The notes under the pieces were generated by a model that saw nothing but the letters and a program-made list of their open reading frames with translations, was not told the origin of the DNA and did no database searches. The translations under genes were made by a program, and so were the position numbers. DNA of 64,000 nucleotides from an uncultured Acidobacteriia bacterium. GTDB taxonomy: Bacteria > Acidobacteriota > Terriglobia > Bryobacterales > Bryobacteraceae. Every line of letters begins with the position of its first letter. Positions within the stretch are counted from its first letter, which is position 1. Of this stretch, positions 62,532 through 64,000 are shown one piece after another. The stretch is taken from positions 1-64,000 of the forward strand of contig CAIKMJ010000040.1 in NCBI GenBank assembly GCA_903828455.1. The letters run 5' to 3'.

Positions 62532-63458
62532 TTAACGGTGCTGTTCACGTCCGCCCGTGCTGCCGCCGCGCTGCGGAGCAGCCGGTGCGGCATTTCGCGG
62601 TGCCGGAGTGTATTGCCGCAGTTCATGCCGTTCCATCCGCGGCGCCGGCGCCGGTACCGGAGTCGGAACTCCCGGCCGCGCGATCTGCCGCGACGGGTTC
62701 GGCCGCAGCCCCTCGTACGGATGCACATACACCCCGCGGTTCACCCACGTCCGCTCCCACGGCCGGCCGCCGATGACGATGCTGTGCGCCCGCCACCCGA
62801 AGCTGATTCCGCCCCATCCCCACGGCAGGAACGAGCCGATGAAGATGCGCGGCCCGAACGTGATCGCCCCGCCGATAAAGAACCCCGGTCTCGGCCGGTA
62901 AAACACCACGAACGGATCGTAATACGGCACGTACAGCAGATTCGGATCCACCGGCAGGATGTCGATCTCCCCCGCCGCCGGCGTCAGCACGCGGTACTGC
63001 GGCCCGGTCCGCAGATAGCCGTACGAATAAGCCTTCTGCCGCTGATCCTGAATCGCGTCCATCACGCTGGCCCGGTCGGCCAGCACCGCGTCGCCCAGTT
63101 GCTGCGTCCACGCCATGTCGCCGGCCATCAGATCCAGCACGCCCGGAAACGGCAGCAGCGCCTGCACGCTCGGATCCCACGGCAAATTATCTTCCCGGAT
63201 CGCGCCGGCCAGCTGATCGCCCGACAAATACGCGTGCGCCCGCGCCCACCCGTCGGCATCCGGAATCTCGCTGTAAAACGTTGCAGCCGTCAAAGTCTGC
63301 GCCAGCAGCGGATCCGGATACAGCGCAATCCGCGCCACCAGCGTCTCCAGTTGTTGCGCGTTATACGTTGGCACCGCCGGAACCTGCTGCGCCCACACGG
63401 CGCTGCACCACATTCCGCCAAGGGCGGCCGCCAGAAACACTGTTTGAAGTCTTTTCAT
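62532..63458 (-). CDS. DUF3300 family secreted protein
   Basis: 308 residues. A signal peptide (RLQTVFLAAALGGMWCSAVWAQ) precedes the DUF3300 pattern: LETLVARIALYPDPLLAQTLTAATF, LPWDPSVQALLPFPGVLDLMAGDMAWTQQLGDAVL and VYVPYYDP-like LLYVPYYDPFVVFYRP. A Pro/Arg-rich C-terminus follows. Function unknown. GGGAGG lies five bases before the ATG. Confidence 0.92.
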   Translation of the reverse strand: MKRLQTVFLAAALGGMWCSAVWAQQVPAVPTYNAQQLETLVARIALYPDPLLAQTLTAATFYSEIPDADGWARAHAYLSGDQLAGAIREDNLPWDPSVQALLPFPGVLDLMAGDMAWTQQLGDAVLADRASVMDAIQDQRQKAYSYGYLRTGPQYRVLTPAAGEIDILPVDPNLLYVPYYDPFVVFYRPRPGFFIGGAITFGPRIFIGSFLPWGWGGISFGWRAHSIVIGGRPWERTWVNRGVYVHPYEGLRPNPSRQIARPGVPTPVPAPAPRMERHELRQYTPAPRNAAPAAPQRGGSTGGREQHR

Positions 63459-63656
63459 CGCTACCTCCCGTCCATACGGACGTTGCGTGCGGGAAAAGGT
63501 TGCCCGCGCCGTCGGTATCGGGTCGAATCACCTTCGCGCCGGATGTTCACATCGGCCCGTTCAAACAGGTGGTTGCAACTCAGTGCCCGTTTGCCGGCCA
63601 GCGCCGGTTCCTGCCCGCCAGCCAGTCCGCCGCCCCGTACTTCCGCCAGCGCGGCT

Positions 63657-64000
63657 TCAGTTGTACTTCGAATTCACCAGGTACGAAACGTACGATGTCG
63701 CCACCCCGAAATCCAGCCCCGGTGCCGTGAACGTCTGATACGGTGCATAGTTGTTCACCACCAGCGTCCCCGTCCCCGCCGGCATCGCCGCCGTAATGTA
63801 CGCCGGCACCGTCAGCTGAATCGCGCTCGCCGGCGTGATGCACTGGAACGTCCCCGTCACGCTCTGCCCGTTCACCAGCCCCGTCGACGTCCCGATCACG
63901 CTCACGAACGACCCCGCCGCTCCCCCGTTCCACGTCACCTGCACTCCCGCCGACCGCGTGACCGCCGCCCCCGCGCTCTGATTCGTCCACTGCAGCACCG
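63657..64000 (-). CDS. C-terminal end of a secreted-type protein (partial, runs off the window)
   Basis: The minus-strand frame from the window edge to the stop at 63657 reads like a Thr/Gly/Val-rich beta domain (WTNQSAGAAVTRSAGVQVTW, FQCITPASAIQLTVPAYI, GTLVVNNYAPYQTFTAPGLDFG and YLVNSKYN). The composition is like the secreted protein at 6082. The start and the rest of the gene are outside the window. The 198 bases up to the DUF3300 start hold no gene that I can see. Confidence 0.75.
   Translation of the reverse strand, partial: VLQWTNQSAGAAVTRSAGVQVTWNGGAAGSFVSVIGTSTGLVNGQSVTGTFQCITPASAIQLTVPAYITAAMPAGTGTLVVNNYAPYQTFTAPGLDFGVATSYVSYLVNSKYN

Overview
The window is about 64 kb of GC-rich, densely packed chromosomal DNA. 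It most likely comes from an Acidobacteriota of the Solibacter/Bryobacter type. The best pointers are the 1217-residue secreted protein at 6082-9735, which carries a segment resembling the 'Solibacter C-terminal' domain (TIGR03437), together with the many small acidobacterial-type secreted or membrane proteins and a full set of ordinary bacterial housekeeping genes. This assignment is inferred from protein character only; no rRNA or tRNA gene, CRISPR array, IS element or prophage was recognised.

Layout. 1-5763 (minus): a chemosensory cluster of hybrid CheA, CheW, a globin-coupled soluble receptor and the start of a CheY. 6082-9822: the large secreted Ig-like protein with a strong terminator. 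9856-15403: EgtD-like methyltransferase, PriA, a secreted protein, an Hsp15-like protein, DUF1622 and MsrB. 15409-20628 (minus): a FAH-family hydrolase, ethanolamine ammonia-lyase (EutB, EutC) and a fused MFS/spermidine-synthase-like protein, the last two coupled by a GTGA overlap. 20776-25520: Hfq, HflX, PgsA, RodZ-like (minus) and TruB. 25559-33505: HupE/UreJ-like group, a secreted alpha/beta hydrolase, a cupin, a putative structured RNA, a transglutaminase-like/TPR protein coupled to FabD, DUF2076, an MFS exporter and a DUF1569 protein. 33572-40593: ABM monooxygenase and Fe-alcohol dehydrogenase, two unrelated potassium-channel families side by side (KirBac and TMEM175), PurE-PurK, DUF2127, NrdR and a flippase-like protein.

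40814-47064 is the most unusual part. An ECF sigma factor has a good candidate autoregulatory promoter and is followed by an anti-sigma factor and three membrane proteins, every junction a 4-base overlap (ATGA/GTGA). The three membrane proteins carry related LiaI/LiaF-like transmembrane hairpins. Two further single-pass membrane proteins of unknown family follow. Their C-terminal parts can be aligned with each other around two cysteines, and in the second protein an 11-unit 15-bp tandem repeat sits inside that shared region.

46983-64000: a GT-C glycosyltransferase, a CheY with a repetitive tail, a secreted GlcG/HbpS protein, a two-gene unit resembling an exopolysaccharide export module (TPR plus beta-barrel protein and a TIM-barrel hydrolase), a 2Fe-2S ferredoxin, a GT4 glycosyltransferase, small secreted proteins, a degenerate receiver, a DUF1624 acyltransferase, TrpD, the SucC-SucD-Ndk cluster, a DUF3300 protein and the end of another secreted protein.

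Two trends run across the window. Many genes have a -10-like hexamer only 5-10 bases before the start codon and no Shine-Dalgarno, which suggests leaderless or nearly leaderless mRNAs. Short tandem repeats of 14-20 bp recur both inside genes and between them, and several of the intergenic ones contain the stop codon of the preceding gene.
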